Shown here piece by piece: positions 35,252-45,342 of a stretch of 47,257 nt of DNA. The notes under the pieces were generated by a model that saw nothing but the letters and a program-made list of their open reading frames with translations, had not been told where the DNA came from and searched no databases. A program made the translations under genes and the position numbers. Location: NCBI GenBank assembly GCA_023247235.1, contig JAHFGW010000007.1, positions 1 to 47,257 of the forward strand, given 5' to 3'. This stretch comes from Candidatus Omnitrophota bacterium (GTDB taxonomy: Bacteria; Omnitrophota; Gorgyraeia; Aquiviventales; Aquiviventaceae). Positions within the stretch are counted from its first letter, which is position 1. The number at the start of each line of letters is the position of its first letter.

Positions 35252-36615
35252 CAGGCGGTGTCCTGATTCGAACTCGAACGGCCGGTGAAATGGAACTGTC
35301 CCAAGTGGAGCGTGGGCACCAAACTGCACCCCAACCCGCTCGAGGGGTCGGCGACCGCGCGGCGCTCGCGGGAGATCCCGCGGACCTGGCGAAAGGCCTC
35401 CAGCAGGCTCTGCGTAAAACGCATCGTCGTGACCGGAGCCACCAGCTTGCCGTGCTCAATGAGAAAAGCGCCCTCGCGCAGCAGGCCGGTCATCAACGCT
35501 TCCCGCGGATTCAGGAGGCCGTTGACGTAGTGAACGCGGGGAATCAGCAGGCCGCGGCGGCAGCGACGGATCAACTCGGCCGCCGCGCGACGTCCTGGCC
35601 GGATCGCCAGATGCATGGGCAATGGGCCCTCGACCTCGCCCGGCCACATCGCATGCCCTGTGGAACTCGCGCCAACGCGTTGGGCGTACAGCGAGTCATA
35701 GACGACCCCGGCGGCTCTGCCCCGATCGATCAGCAGGACCCGCCGCTTCGGCACGCCCTCGTAGTCGAAGGGCATCCGCAGGGTCTTGGACTCGGTGGCA
35801 TCGTCGTACACGGTCAGCTCCCGGCTCATCAGCGGCTCCCCGATGCGCCCGGCCAGGAAACTGATGCGCTCCTGGAGCGCCTTGGCCCCGAAGGCGATGG
35901 ATCCGAGCCAGTCCAGCAGCTCCGCGACCGCCTCCGGCTCCAGGATGACCTCGTACGCGCCAAGCGGCAGCGTCACCGGATCCTGCCGGTGCAAGCACTG
36001 CCGCAAGGCCCGCTCAAGCAGCACCTCCAGATCGAGGCGGTTGAATCGGCGGGCCACGCCGCTCGTGTAGCCGGAGAGCGCGCGGTACATTGTGACCAGC
36101 TTCGCCCCTGCCACGGTCGAGGCCGCGTAGCAGGACGTGCCGGCGGACGTCGCGACGGCCAGCTCATCCTCCCCATTCAACAGCGAGCCGGCCAACTCCG
36201 CGCCCACGCCGCGGCACACATGGACCAGTCGTTGGATGGCGTGCACGGCGTGTACGGCGCTCAGCCCGACCGTGCGCGGGTCATAGTCCGCGCGGGTGCG
36301 CAGGCGGTTCGATGGTGGCAGGGGAGCCAAGTCCGTCTGCGTCGGCGCATGGGCGGCCAGGTCCAGGGCCGTGGTCACGCAGCGGCCCAGGCTGGGAGGA
36401 TCGAGGGTGTCCACGGTGGCGATGCCCACCCGGCGACCGCGCCGGACAGTCACCGTGACGCTGACCTCTTCCTGGATCAGATCCTGGTGGATCCCGCCAT
36501 AGGCGAACCGAAAGACGCGGCGGGTGCTGGCATGCGCGCAGACGCTCGTCGCGTCGGCTCGCGAGCGCGCGACGACGCGCGCCAATGTCTTGAGGAGCCG
36601 CGGAGCGCCGATCAT
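35251..36615 (-). CDS. TldE/PmbA-family protein
   Basis: EEVSVTVTVRRGRRVGIATVDTLDPPSLGRCV...; ...PRVHYVNGLLNPREALMTGLLREGAFLIEHGKLVAPVTTMRFTQSLLEAF; paired with tldD. Confidence 0.85.
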   Translation of the reverse strand: MIGAPRLLKTLARVVARSRADATSVCAHASTRRVFRFAYGGIHQDLIQEEVSVTVTVRRGRRVGIATVDTLDPPSLGRCVTTALDLAAHAPTQTDLAPLPPSNRLRTRADYDPRTVGLSAVHAVHAIQRLVHVCRGVGAELAGSLLNGEDELAVATSAGTSCYAASTVAGAKLVTMYRALSGYTSGVARRFNRLDLEVLLERALRQCLHRQDPVTLPLGAYEVILEPEAVAELLDWLGSIAFGAKALQERISFLAGRIGEPLMSRELTVYDDATESKTLRMPFDYEGVPKRRVLLIDRGRAAGVVYDSLYAQRVGASSTGHAMWPGEVEGPLPMHLAIRPGRRAAAELIRRCRRGLLIPRVHYVNGLLNPREALMTGLLREGAFLIEHGKLVAPVTTMRFTQSLLEAFRQVRGISRERRAVADPSSGLGCSLVPTLHLGQFHFTGRSSSNQDTA

Positions 36616-38081
36616 CGGGCCGGCGCCACGCTGACCCCGTCAAATCGCGCGTACGACGCGCCGTGCCCGACATGCATAAGCTGCATGGGTTCGCCCTTGG
36701 CGCAGTTGGGGATCCCCCACAGCTGCCAGTCCTCGCGCCGCCCCACCCCGGTGCACCGGCCCCAGAACTGCGGCGTCAGGCCCGTATAGAGGGGATTCTT
36801 GACGATCCCGCCGAGCGCGCCGTTGGTAATCTCCCATCCGATCTCCGTCGTGAATTGGAAATTGAGCCGCTTGTCATCGATGGACCAGCTTTTGTTCGTC
36901 GAGAGGAGGTAGCCGTGCTTGATGCCGCGAAGCAATTCGTCACGGGTCGCCTTGCCGGGCTCCAGGTTGACATTGGTCATGCGCACCAGCGGCGGCACGC
37001 TCCAGGATTCCGCGCGCATGGCGCCGCCTGAAGATCGGCCCAGCCGCGCCGCGGACTCGCGCGAGCTGAGATACCCGACGAACAGGCCCTCCCGCACCAG
37101 CTCCACCCGCTGGGCCGGAACCCCCTCGTCATCGAAGCCAAAGCTGCCGACTCCGCCCGGGATCGTGGCGTCGGCGACAATGGTGACCTGCGGCGAGCCG
37201 TAGCGGAATTGGTCGAGGCGATCAGGGGTGAGGAAGCTGCCGCCGGCGTAGCTCAGCTCGTGGCCCAGCGCCCGGTCCAGCTCGACGGGATGGCCACAGG
37301 ACTCATGCAACTGCATGACGACCTGCGTGGGATCGAGCACTAGGGTCGTCTCCCCGGCCCGGGGCGGCTGGGCCCGCAAGAGCGCTAAGACCTCTCGCTG
37401 AGCGCGGGCCGCGCCGCCGACCAAGTCCAGCCCCTTGACATACTCGTAGCCGGCCTGCGCCAAGGCCCCGTGATGCGAGTTCGGAACGCTGCGCGTCTGG
37501 ACTTCGCCGCCCTGCTGGGCCACGATCTCCAGCCCGGCGCCGCTTTCGATTACCCGCTGTTCAATCTGCGCGCCCTCCGTCGAGTCAAAGCGCTTGACGC
37601 GCCGATAGAAATCCATGTGGCTAGTCGCGTGCCGGATCACCTTAGGCCCGAGCAGCTCCTGATTGGCCCAGAGCAGGTCGTCGAGCTTCTTCGCAAGCGG
37701 GACCTTGAAGGGATCAATCGCACACCGAGAGACATGGCGGGCTTTCACCGGCTCCACCGGGGCCAGGCGACGAGGCTCGCGATTCAGGAGGGCCGCAGCC
37801 TTCGCCAGCTCGAGGGCTTGCGCGGCCGCGCGGCGCAGCGAGGCGAGCGTCAGGTGCGGCGTCGAGGCGAAGCCCCAGGAGCCTCGAAGGAGCACGCGGA
37901 TGCCCACGCCCGCGCTTTCAGAGCGGCTGATGGAGCTGACACGCCCGTCCTCCGCCACGAGCGATTCGTGGAGCAGGTGCTCAGAGCGCACATCGGCATA
38001 CTCGACCCCCCGGCGCAGGAGCTGCCGAAGCAAGGAGCGCGCGAGTTCGTGCGAGAGGCGATGATCGATGGCCGAGGGCAT
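36612..38081 (-). CDS. TldD-family metalloprotease
   Basis: HESCGHPVELDRALGHELSYAGGSFL; DATIPGGVGSFGFDDEGVPAQRVELVREG; ATGA overlap with tldE. Confidence 0.9.
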   Translation of the reverse strand: MPSAIDHRLSHELARSLLRQLLRRGVEYADVRSEHLLHESLVAEDGRVSSISRSESAGVGIRVLLRGSWGFASTPHLTLASLRRAAAQALELAKAAALLNREPRRLAPVEPVKARHVSRCAIDPFKVPLAKKLDDLLWANQELLGPKVIRHATSHMDFYRRVKRFDSTEGAQIEQRVIESGAGLEIVAQQGGEVQTRSVPNSHHGALAQAGYEYVKGLDLVGGAARAQREVLALLRAQPPRAGETTLVLDPTQVVMQLHESCGHPVELDRALGHELSYAGGSFLTPDRLDQFRYGSPQVTIVADATIPGGVGSFGFDDEGVPAQRVELVREGLFVGYLSSRESAARLGRSSGGAMRAESWSVPPLVRMTNVNLEPGKATRDELLRGIKHGYLLSTNKSWSIDDKRLNFQFTTEIGWEITNGALGGIVKNPLYTGLTPQFWGRCTGVGRREDWQLWGIPNCAKGEPMQLMHVGHGASYARFDGVSVAPAR

Positions 38082-38110
38082 GAACGTGTTTCGAATCTTA
38101 CCACACGCGT

Positions 38111-38170
38111 ACGGTGCCTGGTACCATTTTTGAACGGGCGATGATCGGCAAAAATGGTGCCTGGCACCGT
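38111..38170. repeat. Palindromic hairpin, GGTGCC/GGCACC family, copy A2
   Basis: ACGGTGCCTGGTACCATTTTTG - 16 nt - CAAAAATGGTGCCTGGCACCGT, 20/22 paired. Confidence 0.85.
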
Positions 38171-38185
38171 GCTAAAATACCAGCT

Positions 38186-39574
38186 ATGGACTTTATTCCA
38201 CGACGCCTATTGGATCAAGCGTTCCAGCGGCTTCGCCGGAGCGAGCTGATCGATCGGCTCCATGCCGTGCGGGCGCTGGCCGCCGTGCGCGGGGTGCGGT
38301 ATCTGGATGATCGGGGCCGCTCGCGCCTCATCGAGATCGCGCTGAAGCCCTGGGTGCTCACCAGCGCGCAGGTGGTGCACTTTCACCGCGCCATGTCGAC
38401 GCTGGCGGAGGCGCTCAGGCGCCTGCCGGCCCTCTACGCGCGGGATCCGGCCGTGCGCCAGCTGTTGCGCTTCGACGCGGGGCGCGCCTCCTGGCTCGCC
38501 CTGGCCAGGCATCCCCGGAGCCGCCCCATGGCCGTGGTGGGCCGGCTTGATTCGACCGCCTCCTATGATCACGCCCGTTGGCGGGATTTTCAGATGCTGG
38601 AGCCCAACACCGTCGGGGTGGGGGGCGTGCACTACGCGCCGGTCAGCTGCGGCGTGCTCTTGGATGTGGTCGGCGATGTGCTGCGGCAGGCGCTGCCCGG
38701 CCGGCGGATCACGCCCACGCCGGATCCGCGCCATCTGCTCCTGGATGAGCTGCGCCTGGTGCGCCGCCGGCTGGGCCGCCCGCTGCGGGGGGTCGCGCTG
38801 GTCGAGAACACCGAGTACGCCACGGGCACGGATGAATTCGTCCATCTGGCCCGCTACTTGACGGCGCAGGGGGTGCGCGCCGTCGTGGTGGACCCGCGGG
38901 GGCTGCACCTGCGCCGAGGGCAGGTGCATGCGGGCGCGCTGGCCATTGATCTGGTGTATCGCGACTGCGAATTGCAGGAGTTCGTCGACATGGAAGCCGG
39001 GGGGCGGCCGCTGGCGGCGCTGCGGCAGGCCGTGCGCGAAGGCCGGCTCATTTCAGGCCTGCATTGGGAGTTCGATCAAAAAGCCGCCTGGGAGCTGTTC
39101 ACGGATCCGCGCTACAGCCGCTACTTCACGTCAACCCAGCGCCGGTTCTTCCGGGACCATGTGCTCTGGACTCGCCTGGTGCGCCAGGCGAGCACTCGCG
39201 ATCGCCAAGGGCGCCTGGTGGATCTGGTCCCCTACATCCGCCGACACCGAGCGCGTCTTGTGCTGAAGCCGAACATGCTCTATGGCGGGCAGGGGGTCGT
39301 CCTGGGCTGCCGGGTGAGTCAGCGCATCTGGGAGCAGCAGCTGGGACAGGCGTTGCGCGGCCGGCAGCGCTATGTGGTGCAGGAGCTGGCCTGCGTCGCG
39401 GCGGAGACATTCCCGTCCCTTGCGGACGGCGGAGTGAAGACGGTCAGACGCGCCAGCGTCTCCGGCTTCTTCTTCAACTCGGCCGGCATCGGCCTCATCG
39501 GCCGCTTCTCCGCCTCGCCGGTCGTCAACGTCTCGCAGGGCGGCGGCCTGATCGCCGCCCTGTGGGCCCACTAA
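38186..39574 (+). CDS. Hypothetical protein, ATP-grasp-like (possibly circularly permuted)
   Basis: RARLVLKPNMLYGGQGVVLGCRVSQRIWEQQLGQALRGRQRYVVQELACVAAETFP near the C-terminus. Confidence 0.55.
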   Translation: MDFIPRRLLDQAFQRLRRSELIDRLHAVRALAAVRGVRYLDDRGRSRLIEIALKPWVLTSAQVVHFHRAMSTLAEALRRLPALYARDPAVRQLLRFDAGRASWLALARHPRSRPMAVVGRLDSTASYDHARWRDFQMLEPNTVGVGGVHYAPVSCGVLLDVVGDVLRQALPGRRITPTPDPRHLLLDELRLVRRRLGRPLRGVALVENTEYATGTDEFVHLARYLTAQGVRAVVVDPRGLHLRRGQVHAGALAIDLVYRDCELQEFVDMEAGGRPLAALRQAVREGRLISGLHWEFDQKAAWELFTDPRYSRYFTSTQRRFFRDHVLWTRLVRQASTRDRQGRLVDLVPYIRRHRARLVLKPNMLYGGQGVVLGCRVSQRIWEQQLGQALRGRQRYVVQELACVAAETFPSLADGGVKTVRRASVSGFFFNSAGIGLIGRFSASPVVNVSQGGGLIAALWAH

Positions 39575-39643
39575 GAACCGGGACAGGGGGCAGGAGACAG
39601 GGGGCAAGGGACGTGATGGACACGCGAACCCCCTGGACGCGAT

Positions 39644-40468
39644 ATGGCTGAAAAGCTTGTGCTCGATCTGGAGACGCAGCGCGACTTCAACGAAGTCGAG
39701 GGCCGCAAGCCGGAATTGCTCGGCGTCTCGGTCGTCGGCGTGTACAGCTACGACACGGACCGCTACGAGGCGTTCCTCGAGGCGGATCTGCCGAAACTGG
39801 CCGAACGCCTGAAACAGTGCGAGCTCCTCATCGGGTTTAACACGCGCCGCTTCGATCTGCCGGTGCTCCAACCGCATCTGCCGTTTGACATCGAGACCCT
39901 GCCGCAGCTGGATCTCATGGAAGAGGTCGTCAAGCATCTCGGTCACCGAGTCAGCCTTGAGAGCCTGGCGCAGGCGACGCTGGGCCGCGGCAAAGCGGGC
40001 AGCGGGCTGGACGCCCTGCGATGGTTCAAAGAAGGCCGATTTGATCTCATCACTAAGTACTGCCTGGAAGACGTCAAGCTGACGAAAGAGCTGTACGAGT
40101 ATGGCAAGCAGCACGGCCGCCTGTTCGCCACGAGCCGCTTCAGCGCCGAGAAGCTGCAGATCGCGGTGTTCTGGCCGGAGCGCAAGCAGGATCTTGGCGT
40201 CATGACGAAAATGCTGATGGAAGCATGGGGTAAGCGCTTGCAGGTCGAGATCGAGTATCTCTCCCAGAGCGTGGCCAGCGGCGAGTCGGCCCGGCGCACG
40301 CGCCGGGTGGATGTCTATTCTGTCCGCGAGCCCTACTTCGAGGGGTACTGCCATTTCCGCAAGGACGTGCGGCAGTTTCGCCTCGACCGCATTGTGGACA
40401 TCAAGCCCACCTGGCAGCGCTACAGCATCCCCGCCGACTACGTGCCGGCCGCTGGGCATGACGCCTAA
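39644..40468 (+). CDS. RNaseH-like DEDDy exonuclease domain fused to a WYL-like domain
   Basis: LVLDLETQRDF (ExoI-like), LIGFNTRRFDLPVL (ExoII-like), ITKYCLEDVKLT (ExoIII-like YxxxD); C-term VDVYSVREPYFEGYCHFRKDVRQFRLDRIVDIKPT. Confidence 0.65.
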   Translation: MAEKLVLDLETQRDFNEVEGRKPELLGVSVVGVYSYDTDRYEAFLEADLPKLAERLKQCELLIGFNTRRFDLPVLQPHLPFDIETLPQLDLMEEVVKHLGHRVSLESLAQATLGRGKAGSGLDALRWFKEGRFDLITKYCLEDVKLTKELYEYGKQHGRLFATSRFSAEKLQIAVFWPERKQDLGVMTKMLMEAWGKRLQVEIEYLSQSVASGESARRTRRVDVYSVREPYFEGYCHFRKDVRQFRLDRIVDIKPTWQRYSIPADYVPAAGHDA

Positions 40469-40525
40469 TGGGACGCGTCTATTTTTCGCACTGAGATGAG
40501 CGTGGCGAAAAATGGACGTGTCCCA
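40469..40525. repeat. Palindromic hairpin, TGGGAC/GTCCCA family, copy B2
   Basis: TGGGACGCGTCTATTTTTCGCAC ... CGTGGCGAAAAATGGACGTGTCCCA, imperfect ~24-bp arms. Confidence 0.82.
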
Positions 40526-40551
40526 GACACTATCGTTCGTCTGGGCTGGGC

Positions 40552-41304
40552 GTGATGAAGGTCGTCATCCTCGGCGCCGGCACCGCGATCCCCGCGCCGG
40601 GTTACAGCCCGGCCGGCGTCTATGTGCGGATCGGGCGCGAGCAGGTGGTGCTTGATGCGGGTGCAGGCAGCTTGCAACGGCTGGCCCGGCTCGGCGTGAC
40701 CTTCCTTGATGTCGATCGGCTCTTTCTCACGCACTTTCATCCGGATCACTGCCTCGATCTGGTCTCGTTTCTCTTTGCGATGCGCCTGCCTGAGCCTGCC
40801 CGGCGCAAACCCTTGACGGTCTATGGTCCTCCCGGGTTGCGCGCGCTCGTGCGCCGCCTGTCGGCGGCTTTCCCCACGTGGCTGGAACCGCGCACCTATC
40901 GCCTGCGGCTGGTGGAACTGGGCCAGACCACGCTGCGTTTGGGCGGCTACACCGTGCGCACGGCGCGGATGCAGCACTCCGCGCCGGCGCTCGCGTATCG
41001 CCTGGAGGCGCACGGCCGCGCCGTGGCGTACTCCGGCGACACCGAGATCTGCGAGGGCATCGTGCGGCTGGGGCGGGGCGCCGACCTGCTCATTCTCGAA
41101 TGCTCCGTGACCGATGAGCGCAAAGTCGCGGGGCATTTGATCCCCAGCGAGTGCGGCGCGATCGCCCGCGCGGCCGGTTGCCGCCACCTGGTCCTGACGC
41201 ATTTCTCTCCGGTCGTTCTCGGCTATGACATCGCGCGCCGCGTGCGCCGGGCCTATCACGGCCGCCTGAGCCTGGCCCGCGACTTCAAGGCCTTCCGCCT
41301 CTAG
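40552..41304 (+). CDS. MBL-fold metallohydrolase (RNase Z-like)
   Basis: VVILGAGTAIPAPGYSPAGVYVRIGREQVVLDAGAGSLQRLARLGVTFLDVDRLFLTHFHPDHCLDL; YSGDTEIC; LTHFSPV. Confidence 0.88.
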   Translation: MMKVVILGAGTAIPAPGYSPAGVYVRIGREQVVLDAGAGSLQRLARLGVTFLDVDRLFLTHFHPDHCLDLVSFLFAMRLPEPARRKPLTVYGPPGLRALVRRLSAAFPTWLEPRTYRLRLVELGQTTLRLGGYTVRTARMQHSAPALAYRLEAHGRAVAYSGDTEICEGIVRLGRGADLLILECSVTDERKVAGHLIPSECGAIARAAGCRHLVLTHFSPVVLGYDIARRVRRAYHGRLSLARDFKAFRL

Positions 41305-41305
41305 A

Positions 41306-41334
41306 TTGTCTCCAGGACGGGGCCATCCTATAAT
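41306..41334 (+). promoter_or_regulatory. Candidate sigma70-type promoter for htpX
   Basis: TTGTCT - 17 nt - TATAAT, 64 bp before the htpX ATG. Confidence 0.55.
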
Positions 41335-41397
41335 AGGGGTACGCTGCGCGTCGCGTGTTGCCCACCCCGTCGGCCACCCCTGAAGGAGGCACGTTCA

Positions 41398-42254
41398 TGA
41401 ACGTCCTGAAAACCGGATTGCTCCTTGTCTTGTTGACCGTCGTGCTCGTGCTCGTCGGCCGGCTCGTCGGCGGGACGCAAGGCGCGACGACGGCATTTGG
41501 CGTCGCCATGCTCATGAACCTCGCCAGCTACTGGTTTGGTGACCGGATGGTGCTGGCCATGTACCGGGCCAAGCCGCTCAGCGAAGCCGAGGCCCCAGTG
41601 GTCTATCGCGTGGTACGCGAGATTTCGGTCCGCGAGCGGATGCCGATGCCGGCGCTCTACCTGCTTCCGACGGCCACCCCCAATGCCTTTGCGACCGGCC
41701 GCAGCCCCACGCACGCGTCGGTGGCGGTCACGATGGGCCTCTTGCAGCTCTTGAACGAGGAAGAGCTGAAAGGCGTGCTGGCCCATGAGCTCAGCCACGT
41801 GAAGAATCGCGACACGCTGGTCATGACCATCGCCGCCGCCATTGCCGGCGCGATTTCCATGCTGGCTTCCTGGGCCCGATGGGGCCTGGGGACCGCGGGC
41901 CACCGCGACGATCGCCGCAACGCCAGCACCGCGGCCGCCCACGTGTTCGCGCTGGTGACTGTGGCGGTCCTCGCGCCCCTGGCGGCCATGTTGGTGCAGC
42001 TGGCCATCTCGCGGACTCGAGAATTCGGCGCGGATGCCAGCGGGGCTCGCTTGGCCGGCACGCCTCAAGGATTGGCCCGCGCCTTGGAGAAACTGGAAGG
42101 GGCCGTCCGGGCCCGCCCCATGGAGCATGCCAATCCTGCCACGGCGCACCTGTTCATTGTGAACCCGCTACGGGCGGGCGCCATCGCCACACTCTTCTCG
42201 ACCCATCCCCCGCTTGAAGAGCGGGTGCGCCGGCTTCGCGCCCTCAAGCTGTAA
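41398..42254 (+). CDS. htpX: Zinc metalloprotease HtpX
   Basis: [26 protein letters not shown]...[51 protein letters not shown]. Confidence 0.93.
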
Positions 42255-42270
42255 CACCACCGGCTCGCTG

Positions 42271-44847
42271 ATGCCGCTCGATCGATTCACGCTGAAAGCG
42301 CAAGAAGCGCTCCAGCAGGCGCAGACCGTGGCCCAGTCCAAGGGGCACCAGGCCTTGGAACCGGAACATCTCGTGCTGGCCCTCCTGGATCAAGCAGAAG
42401 GCTTCATCCCTCAACTCCTGCAAAAAGTCGGCGCGGATCTGACGCAGCTGCGCGGCCTATTGGAGCAGCGCCTCGAGCGCCTGCCCTCCGTCAGCGGAGA
42501 TGGATCACTCCGTCTCTCCTCCCGCGCCAACCAGCTGCTCAGGCGAGCGGAAGAGGAAGCCAAGCGCCTGACCGATGAGTACCTCTCCACCGAGCATGTG
42601 CTCCTGGCCGGCTTTCAGGATAAGGAACTGGCCATGCTGTTTGGGCAGCTTGGGATGCGGCGCGACAGCGTGGAAGCCGCGCTCAAGTCGCTGCGTGGCG
42701 CCCATCGAGTCACGAGCCAGAATCCGGAGGGCACCTACCGGGCTCTGGAGCGGTTTGCGCGCGATCTGACGGCGCTGGCGCGCGCCGGGAAGCTGGATCC
42801 GGTCATCGGCCGCGATCACGAGATTCGCCGCGTCATTCAGATCCTGACGCGGCGCACGAAAAACAACCCGGTCCTCATCGGCGATCCCGGCGTCGGCAAG
42901 ACCGCGATCGTGGAAGGACTCGCCCAGCGGATCGTGCGGGGCGATGTGCCTGAGAGCCTCAAGGAGAAGCGCGTGATGGCGCTCGATTTGGGCGCGCTGA
43001 TCGCCGGCACGAAGTTCCGCGGAGAGTTTGAGGAACGCCTGAAGGCCGTCCTGAAGGAGGTGCAGGCCAGCGAGGGGGCGGTTGTCCTGTTTATTGACGA
43101 GCTCCACACCCTCGTGGGCGCCGGCGCGGCCGAGGGCGCCATGGACGCCTCCAACCTGCTCAAGCCGGCGCTGGCCCGTGGCGAGCTGCGCTGCGTGGGC
43201 GCGACGACGATCGATGAGTACCGCAAGCAGATCGAGAAGGACCCCGCCCTGGAGCGGCGCTTCGCGCCGATCATGGTCAACGAGCCGTCGGTCGAGGAGA
43301 CGATTGCGATCCTCCGCGGGCTGAAGGAACGCTACGAGCTCCACCATGGCGTCCAAATCACCGACAGCGCGGTCATCGCCGCCGCGCGCCTGTCCGCCCG
43401 CTATATTGCGGACCGCTTCCTGCCGGACAAGGCGATCGACCTCATCGATGAAGCGGCCGCGCGCCTGCGCATGGAGATCGACAGCATGCCGTCGGAGATC
43501 GACACCATTCATCGGCGCATCCTCCAGCTTGAGGTGGAGCGCGAAGCGCTGAAGAAGGAGACCGACCCAGACGCGAAAAAGCGTCTGAAGGCGCTGGAAA
43601 GCGAGCTGGAGCAGTTGCGGCAGCAGCGCGCCACCCTCGAAGCGCAGTGGCGAAAGGAGAAAGACGCGATCCAAGCGACCCGCGGCATCAAAGAGCAGCT
43701 CGAGCAGCTGCGGCTTGAGGCCGACCGCGAGGAACGCGGCGGCAATCTCGGCCGCGTGGCGGAGATTCGGTACGGGCTGATCCCGCAGCTGGAGAAAGAG
43801 CTGGCCGACAAGACCAAGGCGCTGCAGGGCCGCGCGCGCATGTTGAAGGAAGAGGTCGGCGAGGACGATATTGCGGAGGTCGTTGCCAGCTGGACCGGGA
43901 TTCCTGTCAGTCGCCTCCTGGAAACCGAACGCGAGAAACTCGTGCACATGGAAGCGCGCTTGCGCCAGCGCGTCGTCGGACAGGACGAGGCGGTGGCGGC
44001 GGTGTCCAATGCGATCCGGCGCGCCCGCTCCGGCTTGTCGGATCCGAACCGGCCGCTGGGGTCATTCTTGTTCCTCGGCCCGACGGGGGTGGGCAAGACG
44101 GAATTGGCCAAGGCGCTCGCGGCGTTTCTCTTTGACGACGAGCATGCGCTGGTGCGCATCGACATGTCGGAGTACATGGAGCAGCACACGGTGGCGCGGT
44201 TGCTCGGCGCGCCGCCGGGCTATGTCGGGTATGAGGAGGGCGGCCAACTGACTGAGGCGGTGCGCCGCAAGCCGTACTGCGTCATCCTCTTTGATGAGGC
44301 GGAAAAAGCGCACCCACAGGTCCACAACGTGCTCCTGCAGCTATTGGACGACGGGCGGCTCACCGACGGCCAGGGCCGCGTCGTCAGCTTCGCGAATACC
44401 GTTGTCATCCTGACGTCGAATGTCGGCAGCCATCTCTTGCAAGAGCCCGAGGCCATACGGGAGCCTGAGCGCACGCGCCGCGAGGTGCTGGCCCTGTTGC
44501 GCCAGCAGTTCCGCCCGGAGTTTCTCAACCGGATCGACGACGTCGTGCTGTTCAATCGGCTTGCGCCGGAGGTGTTGGCGCGCATTGTCGAGCTGCAGGT
44601 CGCGCGGGCGCAAGCGCGGCTGAGGGAGCGGCGCGTGACGCTGGAGCTGACGGAGCGCGCGAAGGCCTTCTTGGCGACGGAAGGCTACGACCCGGTCTAT
44701 GGGGCGCGGCCGCTGCGCCGTGCCGTGCAGAAGTATCTCATGGACTCGTTGGCCAAGCAGGTACTCGATGGGACACTCAAGCCAGGCCAGACGATCACGG
44801 TGGATCACCAGGATGGCGCCCAGGGCCTTGCGTTCAAGGCGGGGTGA
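42271..44847 (+). CDS. clpB: ATP-dependent chaperone ClpB
   Basis: [18 protein letters not shown]...; two AAA+ domains ([56 protein letters not shown]); middle coiled coil. Confidence 0.96.
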   Translation: MPLDRFTLKAQEALQQAQTVAQSKGHQALEPEHLVLALLDQAEGFIPQLLQKVGADLTQLRGLLEQRLERLPSVSGDGSLRLSSRANQLLRRAEEEAKRLTDEYLSTEHVLLAGFQDKELAMLFGQLGMRRDSVEAALKSLRGAHRVTSQNPEGTYRALERFARDLTALARAGKLDPVIGRDHEIRRVIQILTRRTKNNPVLIGDPGVGKTAIVEGLAQRIVRGDVPESLKEKRVMALDLGALIAGTKFRGEFEERLKAVLKEVQASEGAVVLFIDELHTLVGAGAAEGAMDASNLLKPALARGELRCVGATTIDEYRKQIEKDPALERRFAPIMVNEPSVEETIAILRGLKERYELHHGVQITDSAVIAAARLSARYIADRFLPDKAIDLIDEAAARLRMEIDSMPSEIDTIHRRILQLEVEREALKKETDPDAKKRLKALESELEQLRQQRATLEAQWRKEKDAIQATRGIKEQLEQLRLEADREERGGNLGRVAEIRYGLIPQLEKELADKTKALQGRARMLKEEVGEDDIAEVVASWTGIPVSRLLETEREKLVHMEARLRQRVVGQDEAVAAVSNAIRRARSGLSDPNRPLGSFLFLGPTGVGKTELAKALAAFLFDDEHALVRIDMSEYMEQHTVARLLGAPPGYVGYEEGGQLTEAVRRKPYCVILFDEAEKAHPQVHNVLLQLLDDGRLTDGQGRVVSFANTVVILTSNVGSHLLQEPEAIREPERTRREVLALLRQQFRPEFLNRIDDVVLFNRLAPEVLARIVELQVARAQARLRERRVTLELTERAKAFLATEGYDPVYGARPLRRAVQKYLMDSLAKQVLDGTLKPGQTITVDHQDGAQGLAFKAG

Positions 44848-45283
44848 ACGCCTCGTGTTGGCCCTGGCGCTTGGGGGCTGCGTGGTCTGGGGTCCTGCGC
44901 GCGCCGGCCACGCGGACGATCTGACCTTTACCGCCCGGGTCGACAAGACCACGGTGGAACTGGGCACGCCGATTCAGCTGACGCTGACCCTGGACGGAGA
45001 TCTGGAGAGCGTTCAGCAACTTCCCACCGTGACATTGCCCGAGGGCTTTGAGGTGGCGGCGCACCAGCAAACCTCCAGTGTGGTCGTCAAACAGGGGGCC
45101 GCCCACCAGTCCGTCACGCTCATCTATCAGCTCGTCCCGCAGCGGGCGGGCACCTTTGCGTTGGGACCCTTCACGCTCCAACGCAAGGGGGGCGCGATCC
45201 CGACGCAGGCCATCCAGATCACCGTCGAGAAGCCCGCGCTCCCCCCGTCGCTGGGCTCGTCTGGGCCGCGCTATAGCCTCTAG
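44813..45283 (+). CDS. BatD-like N-terminal domain protein, short
   Basis: Signal peptide then [88 protein letters not shown]. Confidence 0.6.
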   Translation: MAPRALRSRRGERLVLALALGGCVVWGPARAGHADDLTFTARVDKTTVELGTPIQLTLTLDGDLESVQQLPTVTLPEGFEVAAHQQTSSVVVKQGAAHQSVTLIYQLVPQRAGTFALGPFTLQRKGGAIPTQAIQITVEKPALPPSLGSSGPRYSL

Positions 45284-45342
45284 AACCACTAGGGGTTGCG
45301 TCAAGTTGTTCCTTTAGCACAACATCTTGTATTTTTTTGGTC

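Noticed and set aside
42505-43947. 480-aa antisense ORF opposite clpB
   Set aside because: Shadow of ClpB codons, low-complexity Arg/Leu-rich.
45319-45334. NrdR box upstream of nrdJ
   Set aside because: ACAACATCTTGT departs from the ACACWATATWTTGTGT-like consensus and no second box at the usual spacing was found.
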